A stretch of 64,000 nt of DNA from positions 124,001 through 188,000 of the forward strand of contig JAGTXK010000030.1 in assembly GCA_019096195.1 (NCBI GenBank). The letters run 5' to 3'. The position numbers and the translations under genes are program-made. Each line of letters begins with the position of its first letter. Within the stretch, counting starts at the first letter, position 1. Shown here one piece after another: positions 21,209 through 31,946 of this stretch. Source of the DNA: Boletus sp. NGJ (taxonomy: Eukaryota > Basidiomycota > Agaricomycetes > Boletales > Boletaceae). The notes under the pieces are model-generated. The model was not told the origin of the DNA. It saw only the letters and a program-made list of their open reading frames with translations, and ran no database searches.

Positions 21209-23577
21209 TCACCGCTGGCACGGCCTAAGTAGCAACGGCAGCTGAGGCCTCCTCTTTGGGTCGCTGCGTAAAACAGGCCGCTGTACGATCCCCGGCTTTT
21301 TGCCGATCTCACTGGCAGGCACGGCAAGCTCGAATTCGAACGCGCACACAAGCGTGAAAAGGAGCGCTTTCATTCTGTGTTCGACGCGAGACAGTGCTCA
21401 GTGGCGAATCAACAGACACATGCAGTGGGAATTGGACTTACTCGACGAGGGAGAACCGGTATCCGATGCATGCTCTGGGGCCGCCGAGGAAGGTTAGTTG
21501 GTGACCCCACACACCTGGAATCCGCGAGACAGCATCTGGGATGTTTTCCCACCGTTCTGGTCTACAGTCGGTGGCCATCAGTGAACAAAGTAAGCCGCGC
21601 AGACGAAAAGCAACGTACTTGAACTCGTGTGCATCAGGTCCCCACAACTCCTCCGACCGGTTAATCACCAGGATGGGAATAAAGATCGGGTCGCCCTTGC
21701 TAATACTGTGCGGAGGTAAGGATTTACATTGAATTCACAATGGGGTACACAGGCATACCTGATAGAATCGCGCATGACGCCATTTTTGTCAGTGTATGGC
21801 TTTTCGACAGGCAACACATCATCTTTCATCGCGATCCGCTCAGTGCCTGGAACGGGTGAGTGCACACGGAGGGTTTCTCTCACGACTGCATCGAGGTAAG
21901 GAAGCGCCATGAGCTCGTCCATCGATGGAGTTTCTGTGTCAACAGTCAAGAGTTCTTCCCGGAGTTTCGTCTGAATTTCAGGTGCCTTCGTCATCGCGTA
22001 GAGTGCCCATGTAGTTGCCGCGCTATTGTATCATCGTCAAGTCCCAATATCTGTTAGGAAATTGTAGCACAATACCTTGTAGTTTCATGACCGGCGACCA
22101 AGAACGTGGGGACCTCTGCAGAAGAACGCATCAGGCTCGACACTCAAACCGCGAAGGGAAACGCACGCGCTAACACATCTTCGTCAGACAACCTCTGACT
22201 CTCAGGAATGTCAGTCGCCATGTTCGCCTTGACCAACAGCGACAGTAAATCCCGACCATCCAAGTTGTTCTTTTCGATTTCGCCTTTTTCTGTTGCATTC
22301 ACCCGAGCAGCCGATTTGGCATCCGATAGTAGTTCGTTGCCAATGCGTGCCATCGTGCGTCGCGCAACCTGGATTCTGCGTACGCGATCGCTAGGCTGTC
22401 ACATCGAAGACAAATGTGGACTCATGGCACGAAAGGATGTTCATGGTACTGACGAGAAGACGAAACAGCGGGAACCATGCTTGCAAAGTAGTCAGGATAG
22501 TCAGTCTCTGACCTGCCGCAACCATGGTCGCGAAAGCCGTGTTCAATTCGTTTGGTTTCTCGTTCGCGTTGAGCGCATCAAATTCGTAGTTGAAACCTAA
22601 GAGCGGTTAGTATTGTCTGTTCAACCGCAGATTGGGAGACAAGCACCAATAGCTCACCTGCGAGACCAATTACGTCAAGTGTCATTCTGCTCAGCCATGA
22701 CATGACTTCAAGAGTGGTAATTCCGGTAGGATCTTTGGCAATCTCAGACGACCAGACATCACGAAGCTGTGTTAGCCACGGTGAGCTATCTACGTGGAAA
22801 GGAATAAGAGGGGGCATACTCGGGCAGCTTTTGCGTGGAAAATGCTAGTCAGGGTCCGAATTTGTGCAGGACCGAATGCAGGATTCTACATGTCGAGTCA
22901 ATTACACGGGTGGTGTATATCCGCAAGAATTTAATCACCATAATGTGCCTCTGTTTAGAAAAAGGGATTTATGTGCGCCGATAAAGTCAGGGAAGAAAAT
23001 GTATGCTAACCTGCTGGCGATGTTGGGCACCTTCGACGATAAGGACACCTACGCTCCCGGGTCAATATGTGCAAACGGAAATTAAGTGAGGAAATAACAC
23101 ACCTTCGCCAAGGATCTGGGATAAGGCGTACTTGGTCTGGGGGAGCTTTTGGTAGTCGCTGCTGTGGGTGAGGACATAGTTGATAGTGCGCGTGTCCATG
23201 GTGAACAGTCGGTTGGCCTAGAATAGCACTGTGTTCAATACCGTGGATGGGGTCTTGGAATGTCAACAACGTACGTAGAATAGACCCTTGTATGTCAGCG
23301 TGTTGCCGTACTGTTTCACCCATTCTTCATGGAGCACGGAGTTCTCCTAGAAGCGAGCGAGAAAAGGTATGGTTAGTCAAGTCCATGACAGACCATGACG
23401 ACGCACATCATCAAACATCTCTCGCAGATTTCCATAAATCCAGTTTGTTCCTTTGGGACCGGGTAGGTGGCGTATGGGAGATGTGGATACATGATACACG
23501 AACTGGAAGAATTTCCAGAATCCAAATGCGATCACAGAGGTAAACGCAGCTAGCAGAACCTTTCCAATTGGGATCAT
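21209..23577 (-). CDS. Cytochrome P450, tandem copy 1
   Basis: It is a microsomal P450 monooxygenase. The start is ATG at 23575-23577. An N-terminal membrane anchor is followed by the Pro-rich hinge RHLPGPKG. About twelve exons then give [10 protein letters not shown]-type region (here [13 protein letters not shown]), [10 protein letters not shown] (helix C side), the I helix with FLVAGHETT, the K helix [14 protein letters not shown] (ExxR), PERW, and the heme loop [17 protein letters not shown] with its Cys ligand. The last exon ends LLLRPCQR with a stop at 21209-21211. All apparent frame changes coincide with GT..AG introns, so the copy looks functional. It is near-identical to the copy at 24234-26620. 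The substrate is unknown; P450s of this heme-loop type are numerous in wood- and litter-decay fungi. Confidence 0.88.
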
Positions 23578-24233
23578 GATATCGCGTCGTCGAGCTTGGG
23601 AGGGAGGGCTTCAGAACAGTGTGCAAATCGCAATGTGGTTCGTCTGAGAGACCTAGATCGGATTCTCCCTCATGTGGGCCGACATTTATAAGTTAGCGCG
23701 CATCCCCGCGAGCGGAAAGGAACGCAAAATTCCGGTCAGTCGCATTGTATACTATCTGTTGAAATCATAAGTAGTGGGCCTGGCCAGGACTGCGCATTCA
23801 TCCTACCGTCGGTTGTGCGTACATATCGGATTCGGGGCCCAGCTTCGCACCGCCTTCTTCCTTAATCAGCGGTCCATCGGGATAAGGTCCTTATCATGTC
23901 AAGCAAGGTAATGAACGACGTGAGTTTGAGTTCAATACCAGTGGCCCGACAAAAGCTGTTGTGCTGTTGTAGTCGAACGGTTAGTTCACTACCCAATTAT
24001 GTCACATTCGTGACGTGTCGTGACCCCTCTCGGTAGTGTGACACCAGACCGGACATTCACAAGAGTCAGTGACCAGGGGACTCACGTTCCTTACTTTGTA
24101 TGCACCCGAGATATATCGTTTGAAAAATTCGGGCATGAAATATGGGAACAAAAACTTCACCATATTTTCAACACTATAAATGTCATCACAGACTCCAACC
24201 CCTGTCTATCTCTACACCTTAGAGTCCATGACC
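23578..24233. other. Spacer between the two P450 copies
   Basis: It holds the promoter of copy 1 (to about 23770, similar to 26621-26820 upstream of copy 2), then ~400 bp of unique spacer. From about 24188 it holds the duplicated 3' flank of copy 2. Confidence 0.6.
23685..23690 (-). promoter_or_regulatory. TATA box of P450 copy 1
   Basis: TATAAA on the minus strand lies ~108 bp before the ATG. The equivalent box lies before copy 2. Confidence 0.55.
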
Positions 24234-26620
24234 TCATGTCCGCTGGTATGGCTTGAGCAACAACGGGAGCTGAGGCTTGCTCTTTGCATCGCTGAGCAAA
24301 ACAGGCCGCTGTACGATCCCCGTCTTCTTGCCGATCTCGCTAACAGGCACAGCAAGCTCGAATTCGAACGCGCGGACGAGCGTGAAAAGCAGCGCTTTCA
24401 TTCTGTGTTCGACATGAAACAAAGCTCAGTGCCGATTCGAAAGATACATGGGATGGGAGTTGGACTCACTCGACGAGGGAGAACCGGTATCCGATGCATG
24501 CTCTGGGGCCGCCGAGGAAGGTTAGCAGGTGACCCCACACACCTGGAATCCGCGAGACAGCATCTGGGATGTTTTCCCACCGTTCTGGCCTACAATCGGT
24601 GGCAGGACACGTGAGTGAACGAGGTAGGCCACACAAGCGAAAGTAACGTACTTGAACTCGCGCGCATCAGGTCCCCACAACTCCTCCGACCGGTTGATCG
24701 CCAAGATGGGAATAAAGATCGGGTCGCCCTTGCTGATGCTTGGCGGGAGGGTAAGGATATACATTGAATTCACAATGGGGTGCACAGGCATACCTGATAG
24801 AATCGCGGACGACACCATTTTTGTCAGTGTATGGCTTCTCTACAGGCAACACGTCGTCCTTCATCGCGATCCGCTCAGTGCCTGGAACGGGTGAGTGCAC
24901 ACGGAGGGTCTCTTTCACGACTGCATCGAGGTAAGGAAGCGCCATGAGCTCGTCCATCGATGGAGTTTCTGTGTCAACAGTCAAGAGTTCTTCCCGGAGT
25001 TTCGTCTGAATTTCAGGTGCCTTCGTCATCGCGTAGAGTGCCCATGTAGTTGCCGCGCTATTGTATCATCGTCAAGTCCCAATATCTGTTAGGAAATTGT
25101 AGCACAATACCTTGTAGTTTCATGACCGGCGACCAAGAACGTGGGGACCTCTGCAGAAGAACGCATCAGGCTCGACACTCAAACCGCGGAGGGGGACGCA
25201 CGCGCTAACACATCTTCGTCAGACAACCTCTGACTCTCAGGAATGTCAGTCGCCATGTTCGCCTTGACCAACAGCGACAGTAAATCCCGACCATCCAAGT
25301 TGTTCTTTTCGATTTCGCCTTTTTCTGTTGCATTCACCCGAGCAGCCGATTTGGCATCCGATAGTAGTTCGTTGCCGATACGTGCCATCGTGCGTCGCGC
25401 AACCTGGATTCTGCGTACGCGATCGCTAGGCTGTCATATAGAAGATAAATGTGGACTCGTGGCACGAAAAGGCGTTCATGGTACTGACGAGAAGACGAAA
25501 CAGCGGGAACCATGCTTGCAAAATAGGTAGGATGCTCAGTCTCTGACCTGCCGCAACCATGGTCGCGAAAGCCGTGTTCAATTCGTTTGGTTTCTCGTTC
25601 GCGTTGAGCGCATCAAATTCGTAGTTGAAGCCTGAGAGCAGTCAGCATTGTCTGTTCAACCGCAGATCGGGAGACAAGCACCAATAGCTCACCTGCGAGA
25701 CCAATTACGTCAAGTGTCATTCTGCTCAGCCATGACATGACTTCAAGAGTGGTAGTTCCGGTAGAATCTTTGGCAATCTCAGACGACCAGACATCACGAA
25801 GCTGTGTTAGCTACGGTGAGTTATCTATGTGGAAAGGGATAAGAGGGCACACACTCGGGCAGCTTTTGCGTGGAAAATGTCAGTTAGGGCCCGAATTTGC
25901 GCGGGACCGAATGCAGGGTTCTGGATATCGAGTTAATTACACGGGTGGGGTGGTGTATATCCGCAAGAATTTAGTCACCATAATGTGCCTCTGTTTAGAA
26001 ATGTGACTCGTGGGCGCCGATAAAGACAAGGAGGAAAATGTATGCTGACCTGCTGGCGATGTTGGGCACCTTCGACGATAAGGACACCTACACACCTGGG
26101 TCAATATGTGCAAACGAAAACTACGTAAGGAAATAACTCACCTTCGCCAAGGATCTGGGATAAGGAGTACCTGGTCTGGGAAGACTTTTGGTAGTCGCTG
26201 CTGTGGGTGAGGACATGGTTGAGGGCCCGCGTGTCCATGGTGAACAATCGGTTGGTCTAGAATAGCACTGTGTTCAGTACCGTGGATGGGGTTTTGGAAT
26301 GCCAATAACGTACGTAGAATAGACCCTTGTATGTCAGGGTATTGCCGTACTGTTTCACCCATTCTTCGTGGAGCACGGAGTTCTCCTAGAAGCGAGCGAG
26401 AAAGATAAGGTTAGTCAAATCCACGACAGACGATGAGGAGGCAACACACAGCATTAAAAATCTCTCGCAGATTTCCATAAATCCAGCTTGTTCCTTTGGG
26501 ACCGGGTAGGTGGCGTATGGGAGATGTGGATACATGATACACGAACTGGAAGAACTTCCAGAGCCCATATGCGGTCACAGAGGTAAACGCGGCGAGCAAC
26601 AGCTTTCCAACTGGTATCAT
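24234..26620 (-). CDS. Cytochrome P450, tandem copy 2
   Basis: It has the same gene structure as copy 1. ATG at 26618-26620, membrane anchor, RHLPGPKG hinge, [34 protein letters not shown] helix AGHETT, ExxR in [18 protein letters not shown], heme loop [10 protein letters not shown], and a last exon ending LLLKPYQRT with a stop at 24234-24236. Exons differ from copy 1 by scattered changes, several synonymous. Long blocks around 25029-25420 and 21994-22385 are almost identical. At one intron the acceptor appears to be AAG instead of CAG (about 24739), which may weaken splicing. No disabling change was seen. The duplication includes promoter and 3' flank, so both copies are likely expressed in the same setting. 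Confidence 0.86.
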
Positions 26621-27496
26621 GATATCGCGTCGTCGAGCTTGGGAGGGAGGGAGGCTACAGAACAGTGAGCAAATCGCAATGTGGTTAGTCTGAGAGACCT
26701 ACTAGATGAAGGTGGTTTATATCGGACTCTTCCTCGTGTAGGCGACACATTTATAAATCCCCACCAGCCAGGAACGCAACAGTCCGGTCCAGAGAGATAT
26801 TGTCTACTACCGGTTGAAATCATATGTGGCACTTTGAGCTTGAGCTTGCGCAAGCAATGCGGCCGGGACCGCGCGTTCATCTTGCCGTCGTACGCTCAAC
26901 CTCGCACGCCTTCCTCCTTAATGAACGTCATCAGGATGTGGTAATGAACAAAGTGAGTGCAGGTCCGAATGGAAAATCGTGTGTCCGTAGTGTTACGGTG
27001 TTCAAATACCCAAGTCGCTCACACAATACGCTCACGCCAGCAACATCTTTGTAGTGTCGGGATTCTCCGCGCTCTGCTTCCCGTGTTCTATATGTAACGG
27101 GTCGAGATGGAGTGTTACAGATGGCACTGGGAGTGCAGTGCCTTACGGTGCTGTACCTAGATTAATTCCCACTGGTGCTAGTACCGTAACCTCTCCTTTT
27201 CGGTGACCCACCCCTTGGCGATTTCACCCACGGACCACGAGTTGGTAAAGCTGCCTTAGCAGTGCTAGCCTGAGGCGCACTGGGCTGAAATACGGTATGG
27301 GCCTTTTCTGGATTTTACCGATACTTCGAGCCCGCGAAACTTAACGACGACCAGCTTGCGCAACAAGTTTCGAAGCGCTAGCCCACTACTACTAGTCCAG
27401 TAGTTCATAATCCGCGGTGATTCACGTATTCAACGAACTTGGACGCAGTAGCAAGGTAAAGACACCTTAAATCAACTTCACCAGCACGCGCACACG
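26621..27496. other. Divergent promoter region, P450 copy 2 and MLKL-like gene
   Basis: The left ~200 bp are duplicated from the P450 copy 1 promoter. The remainder (26830-27496) shows no gene. Short self-complementary words (GGCACTGGGAGTGCAGTGCC near 27123) could form a small hairpin. Confidence 0.45.
26750..26755 (-). promoter_or_regulatory. TATA box of P450 copy 2
   Basis: TATAAA on the minus strand lies ~130 bp before the ATG, matching the box of copy 1. Confidence 0.5.
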
Positions 27497-30400
27497 ATGC
27501 CATTACGATTCATTCGTTCCAAACTTTCGACCGGCTTGGATGCCCTTCAAGTTGCCATCTCCACGACAACCTTAACCAAGGACCTTCTCTCGACCCTCCA
27601 CTTCCCACCTGCGATAGCGGCTGTCTCACTCGTGCTTCTTATATTGGAAACAGTCCAGGTCAGTATGACGTTGTGCACTGTCGTTCGATTAAGTACCATG
27701 GGGATCGTATCTTAAAACCTCCTTCAAATGTGGTGTAGGAAATACAGACGAACCAAGCCGGTTGTGTTGCCCTGGCCCGGCGAGCGGCACAGATACTGGT
27801 CGATATAAACCATCACATGCGGGGAAGATGGGACTCTGCGCCTGAACGCCTGGTACAAAACCTGCAGAAATTCGAAGGGTAGGTCTTGACTCCTGCCTTG
27901 ATACGTATACTAGTCACTGAGACACTGCGTGGTGCCACCCATGCACGACATCAGGATCTTGAAACTCATTCACGAGTTCATGAAGAGGCTTGCTGACTCG
28001 AAATGGAGCGACCGGTTTCTCCGAAAGAATTCAATCGAGGATGCGCTCGTCGAATACACCAGGTTGATGGACGAAGCTGCACAATCGTTCCAGGTTGATC
28101 TATTCTTGTCGTAAGCCGATCTTGTACTAATCGTCACGATGCAGCTTGCTACACTTATCGACTTGCATTATGCCGTTGGCACGCTCTCGCGGAGTAACAC
28201 TGAGAATATTGAGATCCGAGCAAAGGCCCCACCCTGCATCGAAGCCCCGCCACCTTACGAGAAGAAGAGAACGCAGGATTCGAGTACTCAAGAACCTCAT
28301 GATGCAGAATTGAGTACGACCACAATCGTCGATGTACCCGAGCTCACTAGATCACCCACGGAGTTGTCCCTTTCTTCGCAACCCGAGGAACCGATTGCTG
28401 AGATTGCCACGAATGGTATTCGAGACTCCTTGGACGATCACTATTTACCCGAAGAGATGTCCTCGTTGATATTGGATAATGATCACGGGGTACCACTCAA
28501 TGGTCTCTGTGCATTATCGCATCTCGCGTATTTTCCAGTTCCGACGATACCACCAGTCCGAGATTATACTACGGGGTCGATCGTGTATCAAGGAAGGTTG
28601 GTGGGCGGGAGGAATGGAGGTACAAGTACAGGGACAATCTGCTCTCATCAAGCGATATGATGACCCAAAGGCACAGGCAACTAGGGTGAGTGATTATTTG
28701 TCACATAAACCGCAGTCGAAGTAAAATTTCTTTAGAAATGGCTGAGAGACGTCAAGATGCTTCAAACCATGTAGTAAGTTCTCGGTATCACTGGTATTTT
28801 TTTTGGGACATAGTATAACAAGTCAGCCACCCAAATTTACCTCAGATGCTAGGCTTTTCGGACGAAGAAACCGCGACTCCTTTCATACTTTTGGCGAATG
28901 GTGAGTGCGCTGCGTAGTTTGCATGCGAAAAGAACACTGACGGTCGAGTTAGTGAAGACACAAACCCCTGAGGCAACTGTGCGGGAGATGCTCCGAACGA
29001 AGAGCCTCGCAACGTGCATGGAGCTCATGCTTCGGTTTGTGAGCATAGGTTTTCGTTGTGTGGGCACGCATCGCTCATTTTTCGTGCAAGTATCGTGATC
29101 TCGCTGTGAGGTGCCTTGTATTAATCACTTGTTACCCGTCTCACTAAGTAGAGGATCATTAGGATACAGCAATGTATGTCCAGAGACAGCTGAATCTCAC
29201 GGACAATCAAGTGCAAGACTTTTTTGAGGTAGCCCAATATCATCGTTTGTGTCGGACTCTTTCTGTGAGGCTGAGGCTTCTTAGGCTGCCGGGTTTCGCG
29301 TTGATTCCCAGAAGACTCTTGTTGTGGGTTTACCCCCACCACGGGAAGGGACGTGGTATTCTGCGCGAAACTATGGTTTATCAAGCACGCTACTTGGCGC
29401 ATGTCTGAAGGTACGCTTTTGCGTTATCCTTGTAACCGCGACTTATACTTTCTAGATGTTACCAAACCAAGGCAGAATTACGTATTCGTATGATAAATCT
29501 GATGAAGAGGGTCAGTCTCAACTGTGATCGTCTCATTCGTCATTGACACGAAATAGTTACGGAGGATATGCAAAAAAAGATCAATCATCTTGTGACTCTT
29601 GCGCGATCGCTCTTGCCCAGTGATCGCGAAGCGCCTGGACTGCCACCAAAACTTCAAGAGATCATCGAGGACAACGACTTTGACACGCCCTCCTTAACGC
29701 TGCGTCAAGTCCGAGATCTGACGTTCCACGCAGGTGGTCATGAGCATTCTTGGTATGAACGCAATGTGCCTGCTTGCAAATTCGCCGTGGGTGACTTGGG
29801 GTATATTCCCCGGGGAAAAGATTGGCATTCATTTGTTCGCTTGGGGAATGCTGTCGAGAATGACGCTGAGACACTCAAACTGTCTTTCAGGGCAAAGGGA
29901 GACCATTGGTGCTGGAAAGATTGGCCAATGCAGCGAAAGGCACTCCAGGCATTTGAAATGCCGATGAACGTATCAGCGTGGCCGGTCGCCGTGCCTGCAT
30001 ACCAACAAATCGACGTTGCTGTCACTCACGAGGCATTTGCTGCCTGTGTCAAAGATGCTTGGCAATATCTGCTTGAGAACGGGAAGAGGATAGCCGAACA
30101 TGCAGGGATCAAACCTGAAGATATTGTTCTTGGTGGGACCTCGTTACATCGTCCTGCCAGTAAGAGTTTGCTTACCCATTCCAGTGACGCATGCAGGGAC
30201 GCATCAAGATTTCTACATCAAAGACTTCCGACCGCAACCGTTCGGAATGAACCAACACATGCAGACAACCTCACCTCGGTTCGCGGCAAACCCGTTCCAC
30301 CACCAGCAGATGCACGGGCTCCACCACCCTTCCTTCGATCAACCCATGTTGCCGTCGATCATGTATCTTTTCACCTCGCTCTCTCCATCGCACGAACCTT

Positions 30401-30605
30401 ATTGGTCGTCCTCTCCGGTGTACACCGCGCCGGGAAGTGAACGTCCTCCGCTCGATCGGCACTTTGTGTATAAGATCGGATAGTAAGTGTCTTACTGCTT
30501 GTGGTTCGAGGATCTCCGGGTGTGCTGACACGCAACACACACACCAGCAAATCAGGATTTTTGAACTACGTGCAACTATATGCTGAAGACTTTGAGGATC
30601 AGTAA
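27497..30605 (+). CDS. MLKL-like N-terminal domain protein with kinase-like middle region
   Basis: ATG 27497. Exon 1 (27497-27658) and exon 2 (from 27739) encode the signature of the MLKL-type four-helix domain: LVLLILETVQ, then EIQTNQAGCVALARRAAQIL. A helical segment follows (DIRILKLIHEFMKRLADSKW) and then a Pro/Ser-rich linker with PPPYEKK. The middle region resembles a kinase N-lobe: VQGQSALIKRYDD, WLRDVKMLQTM, HPNLPQMLGFSDEE and PFILLAN. I see no HRD or DFG, so it would be a pseudokinase or relic. The C-terminal conserved part (WYERNVPACKFAVGDLGYIP; QIDVAVTHEAF) has no name I know. It ends YAEDFEDQ with a stop at 30603-30605. One base-frame change near 28600 is not explained by a plausible intron. 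Fungal proteins with this N-domain are linked to regulated cell death by homology only. Confidence 0.75.
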
Positions 30606-31008
30606 TTAACGTCGATGAGTCGGGGTTCATATGCAAAGTATCTATGTATATAGAAGATACCCTTTGAACCGGTGCCGTCTCGACGGGATACCAAGAGTCG
30701 TGTACACGGAACGACTGGTTTTGAAAACAAAACAGAAGAGTTGGCCTGAAATTATTCGGCGGGGTTCACTCCCGAAATAAGTTGACTCCGGTTCCGGTAT
30801 AATGCGCATGAAATTTGGGACCTTCCGCCGAAGTTGGCTCGACTCTAGACTCTGGTAGTGACGATTGTGAACATGCCAAGCAGACGGAGGCACAGACTCG
30901 CCGACTGGCCAAGCACAAGTCTCGGGAGTCGGGTTCAATTTCCGATACAACATACGGAGAATCGGGGGGGCGAGGGCGGACGCGCGGATCCGCCAGAAGG
31001 CATTCGAG
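30606..31008. other. Intergenic, nothing recognised
   Basis: This is the 3' flank of the MLKL-like gene. No frame has recognisable motifs or sensible splice structure. Confidence 0.4.
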
Positions 31009-31621
31009 TCAGGCATAAGCTAGATTCGGCACGGATTCAACTCCAGGAACCCACGAGCACGGCGAGCATTGCATACCGATCATCTTCGCGACGGTGACCT
31101 TTAGGTTGCACACCATTTCCGTGCCAAGTGCATCAACGGCCCAGATTGTTGTTGTAAACGCGCTAATCGCATGGTAATGGGACCCGGCGATTATGGGATC
31201 GGCAAGGAAAGCCACTGATCCAATCTACTGTTCATTTCCGTGGACCTTGGCAACGTGTCCTTTACCATTGAGGCGACCACGAACTTGCAAAGTCATTAGA
31301 AGTCAAGTACACGATGGGTACTATCGAGAACTTACCCCATAGATCCAGGCTGTGTCGAAGAGACGAATCGCATAGCCTACGTTGACAGCTGGGTTGATGG
31401 AGTTGATAAGTAGGGCCCAGAGTTACAATACCAACAACTCGCCAGTTCTTTGGGAGCGCAACGTGAGAAAGGAAATCCGATGACTCACGAATCCTTAGGC
31501 TTATCGACCATTTGGATCGTACATGGAAGTGACGCGCACCTTGAAGCTCCCATACTGGGATTGTGGCAGCACCCACTAGTAGTACTGGCACCGTGGCAAG
31601 GTTAGTGACACGTGTACTCAC
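31009..31621 (-). pseudogene. Possible small decayed gene
   Basis: Protein-like minus-strand pieces follow in order. A hydrophobic start (VTNLATVPVLLVGAATIPVW, from 31621) is followed by LPKNWRVVGIV, VGYAIRLFDTAWIYG ending at a GTAAGT donor, and, after the intron, GKGHVAKVHGNEQ, a TAG, then IGSVAFLADPIIAGSHYHAI. The TAG and a frame change between the second and third pieces suggest a broken gene, or an intron I cannot place. No family recognised. The weak hydrophobic start hints at a membrane protein. Confidence 0.35.
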
Positions 31622-31946
31622 TCGCCCGTGTCACTCTCAGGTCACCAGGTGGGGAGGAACGGGGGGTCTATGTCCTTGTTGCTCCTGTCTTGTCTAGCTC
31701 GGGGGCCAGTGGGGACCTGGAAACCAAAAAGAAACATGGATATTGGCCTTGTCACATTTATAAGCGTCGATTAGATTAGATCTTGAAAGTGCTGGTAGTA
31801 CAACTGATCACGTGCTATATCTGCTGAGGCGGACCAACTTGAGATGGTGACTGGACTCTGGACTTCAGAGACTGGCACTGCCCGCCGCTGTCTCTCGCAG
31901 CTCGCCCGCCCACTCGCTTACACAATTCCTTGCTTAGAGGGGTAAC
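31622..31946 (+). promoter_or_regulatory. Upstream region of the kinase gene
   Basis: About 325 bp without a gene. No clear TATA box. It probably serves the kinase gene starting at 31947. Confidence 0.35.

Noticed and set aside
21209-23577. P450 copy 1 as a pseudogene
   Set aside because: The many apparent frame changes all fall on GT..AG introns of 45-60 bp shared with copy 2, and all key residues are present.
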